Below are positions 62,275-64,000 of a stretch of 64,000 bases of DNA, piece by piece. The notes beneath the pieces were generated by a model. That model was not told where the DNA came from, ran no database searches, and saw only the letters and a list, made by a program, of their open reading frames with translations. Origin of the DNA: Flavobacterium sp. WV_118_3 (lineage in GTDB: Bacteria; Bacteroidota; Bacteroidia; Flavobacteriales; Flavobacteriaceae); the NCBI RefSeq assembly GCF_039778605.1, contig NZ_CP156060.1, positions 682,001 through 746,000 on the forward strand, in the 5' to 3' direction. Within the stretch, counting starts at the first letter, position 1; each line of letters starts with the position of its first letter. Made by a program: the position numbers and the translations under genes.

Positions 62275-64000
62275 TTACCACTCGAAACCAATTCCGAAAC
62301 CGATATATCCGGCCAGTCGGGTGATGGTTTCACGGCTAAAACTGTTGTTACTGTTACTGGTAGCGATTATTTCCGGATTGCTGATGTTGAAAATATTATT
62401 GCCTTCGATCCAGTATTTAAAACGGGTTTTTGGTTTTTTACAGGTTAGTTTAAAATCAGTTTTAAAAAACTGACGCTCACTATCGGTAGTCGAAAAATGC
62501 TCCAGACTATTGTCCAATCGGTAAATTAGACTTTCATTAATTTGTCCGTTAAAATTTAAAAATGGCGTCCATTTACGGGTGTAAATTTTGCTGTCAAAGA
62601 GTTGGTAATGCGTTTCATAATTCGAATACTGACTGCCTACTTCGTAATTGAACCAGCTGTCTTTAAAAGAACTGATCAATGAAAAACGTACCGAAAAATT
62701 ATTAGTTCGGTAATCATTTTGCTGATCGCCTATGAAGTTATAGCTCTCAGTAAGCCAATAGGAAAATGTCGCTTTTGCTTTGGATTTGAGCGGTTTTATA
62801 CGTTGCTCCACACTCATCAGATTGTTCCAGGAATAACCGCTGGCATCGTTACGATAGGCGATATAGTTGTAATTGCCGGCGTTGATACTGTTGCTGGTGT
62901 TTTCGTTTTTGTTGCGGGAATAGGACGAATTGGCCAAAAATAAAAAGCCATTGTAAAGGTCAAACTTGAAATAGTTGAGCGACAGTATATTTTGTTCAAA
63001 TGGTTTCTCGAATACAATAGTACTAGGGTTGTAATAATTCCGATAATCGTCGGCATATAGAAAATTGTTTTGTAGGTCGCTGGCATAAAAACTAATGTTT
63101 CGGTTGTAGCTTAAACTCAGATAATGCAAATCGGTAAAAGCGAGTTTTACTTGTGCAAATGGTAGCAGATAGGCTTTAGTGGTGCCAGATGGCTGTAAAA
63201 AATAATTGCGGAATTCCAGTTTGGCATTGTATTGTAACAGGGAAACCGCCTTTTTAACCGATACGTCTGCAAAGGCATAATTACTATTTCGATTAATTTG
63301 CGGCTGACCAGTGACTAATGCCGATTGCAGGAGTTCTAAAGACGAACGGTTCCAGATAAAACCGGCATTACCACGTACAATATGATCACTTATTTTTTGC
63401 GTGTATTTGCTAAAAATACCGATTTCATTACTCTTAAAAACATATTGCTGATCAAGCCGCTGATAGGGCGGAAGTAAGGTTTGCTGGTCGGAGAGAAAAT
63501 CATAACGATTGTCCTGTTTTTTAAATTCCTGATAAGCATTTATCGAAAGTAATTTATTACGGGCGAGCTTGGTAACATAGCTCAATTGTTGCCCGAAATT
63601 AAGTTTGATCGCTTTGTTGTCTTCTTCAAAATTCTGTGGTTGACCGTTTAGAATACTTTCGGTGTCCCGTTGGCCTTTGTCGTGTCCGGAATCCAGAATA
63701 GCGGAATAATTGATCAGGTTATCTTTGTTTGGTTTGTACTCCAGATTTACTTTTGTCTGGTTAAATAAAAAGGTCATCTTACCGGCTATAGCATCCTCGG
63801 ATTGTAGTGGATTGGTTGTATTGAAAAATGTTTTTTCAACCCAACGTTGTTCGGTAAAACGGGATTGATTTAAAATGCTAAAAGCGTTAATACTCAATTT
63901 ATCTGTTGGCATGGCGCTTATGTTAAGTGCCGCGGTATGAGAACGACTGGTTTTGTTATTTTCGTTGGCAACCAGAAATTTTGGGATTTTCCCGGATCCG
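62275..64000 (-). CDS. TonB-dependent-receptor-like outer-membrane barrel, partial (cut by window end)
   Basis: The frame is open from the stop at 62275 to the right edge; the ATG at 63912 is internal, because 29 further in-frame codons upstream continue the same strand pattern (SHTAALNISAMPTDKLS). The visible 574 residues consist of alternating aromatic/polar beta strands with periplasmic turns and long outer loops, ending in AGYIGFGIGFEW with a terminal aromatic residue, the outer-membrane insertion signal. This is the barrel part of a TonB-dependent receptor or similar protein. The plug lies outside the window. It is co-directional with the HExxH lipoprotein gene, 55 bp downstream. Confidence 0.85.
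   Translation of the reverse strand, partial: GSGKIPKFLVANENNKTSRSHTAALNISAMPTDKLSINAFSILNQSRFTEQRWVEKTFFNTTNPLQSEDAIAGKMTFLFNQTKVNLEYKPNKDNLINYSAILDSGHDKGQRDTESILNGQPQNFEEDNKAIKLNFGQQLSYVTKLARNKLLSINAYQEFKKQDNRYDFLSDQQTLLPPYQRLDQQYVFKSNEIGIFSKYTQKISDHIVRGNAGFIWNRSSLELLQSALVTGQPQINRNSNYAFADVSVKKAVSLLQYNAKLEFRNYFLQPSGTTKAYLLPFAQVKLAFTDLHYLSLSYNRNISFYASDLQNNFLYADDYRNYYNPSTIVFEKPFEQNILSLNYFKFDLYNGFLFLANSSYSRNKNENTSNSINAGNYNYIAYRNDASGYSWNNLMSVEQRIKPLKSKAKATFSYWLTESYNFIGDQQNDYRTNNFSVRFSLISSFKDSWFNYEVGSQYSNYETHYQLFDSKIYTRKWTPFLNFNGQINESLIYRLDNSLEHFSTTDSERQFFKTDFKLTCKKPKTRFKYWIEGNNIFNISNPEIIATSNSNNSFSRETITRLAGYIGFGIGFEW

Noticed and set aside
62275..63912. Complete protein starting at ATG 63912
   Set aside because: The frame continues without a stop to the window edge with the same beta-strand pattern, and the ATG-started version lacks a signal peptide.

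Overview
The window looks like chromosomal DNA of a Flavobacterium-like member of the Bacteroidota. The support is AT-rich DNA without visible Shine-Dalgarno sites, TAnnTTTG-type -7 promoter boxes, type IX secretion (T9SS) sorting domains, PorP/SprF and OmpA-type partners of a giant adhesin, PorSS-style lipoproteins, and several protein families typical of Flavobacteriia (DUF4834, SH3/Cys-rich secreted proteins, cluster-less endonuclease III). I see no rRNA, tRNA, CRISPR array, prophage or insertion sequence.

Layout. 1-6.5 kb: the tail of a formylglycine-generating-enzyme/NirV-like protein, an SCO copper chaperone and a heme-copper-oxidase/NnrS-like membrane protein, next to a leftward operon azurin-like protein - nadA - nadB - ric (Fe-S repair). 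Together they suggest copper and nitrogen-oxide respiration with protection of the Fe-S enzyme NadA. 6.5-11.4 kb: small and hypothetical proteins, then a small lipoprotein, a TPR lipoprotein histidine kinase and a LuxR-type response regulator. 11.5-17.2 kb: a tight seven-gene operon of unknown purpose (orphan HsdR_N-like nuclease fold, Cys-rich SH3 protein, TerB-like protein, coiled-coil membrane protein, vWA-like lipoprotein, secreted DNase-I-fold protein, lipoprotein with a Cys/His tail). This is the best candidate for an undescribed system. 17.4-24.2 kb: signalling genes: a PAS-HisKA protein without an ATPase domain, a NarL-type regulator, a large beta-propeller histidine kinase, and two tandem membrane-bound AraC regulators.

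24.4-38.4 kb: a 3575-residue T9SS adhesin whose centre is two arrays of nearly identical repeats (8 x 291 bp and 12 x 369 bp), followed by PorP/SprF, a TPR/PD40/OmpA protein and a 59-residue membrane protein. 38.4-49.5 kb: an alpha-oxoamine synthase (serine-palmitoyl or cysteate acyl transferase type), a beta-propeller lipoprotein, a GNAT-like protein with an outer-membrane protein, DUF4834, and a YfhO - glycosyltransferase - flippase surface-glycan operon.

49.5-64 kb: a secreted protein, two tandem M28 peptidases with T9SS tails, UvrA, an ECF sigma factor with a small downstream protein, endonuclease III without Fe-S cysteines, thiol peroxidase, a large conserved cytosolic protein, and a HExxH lipoprotein downstream of a TonB-dependent-receptor-like barrel cut by the window end. 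Dispersed CCTGTCAGG/CCTGACAGG palindromes lie in three intergenic gaps between 41 and 59 kb.
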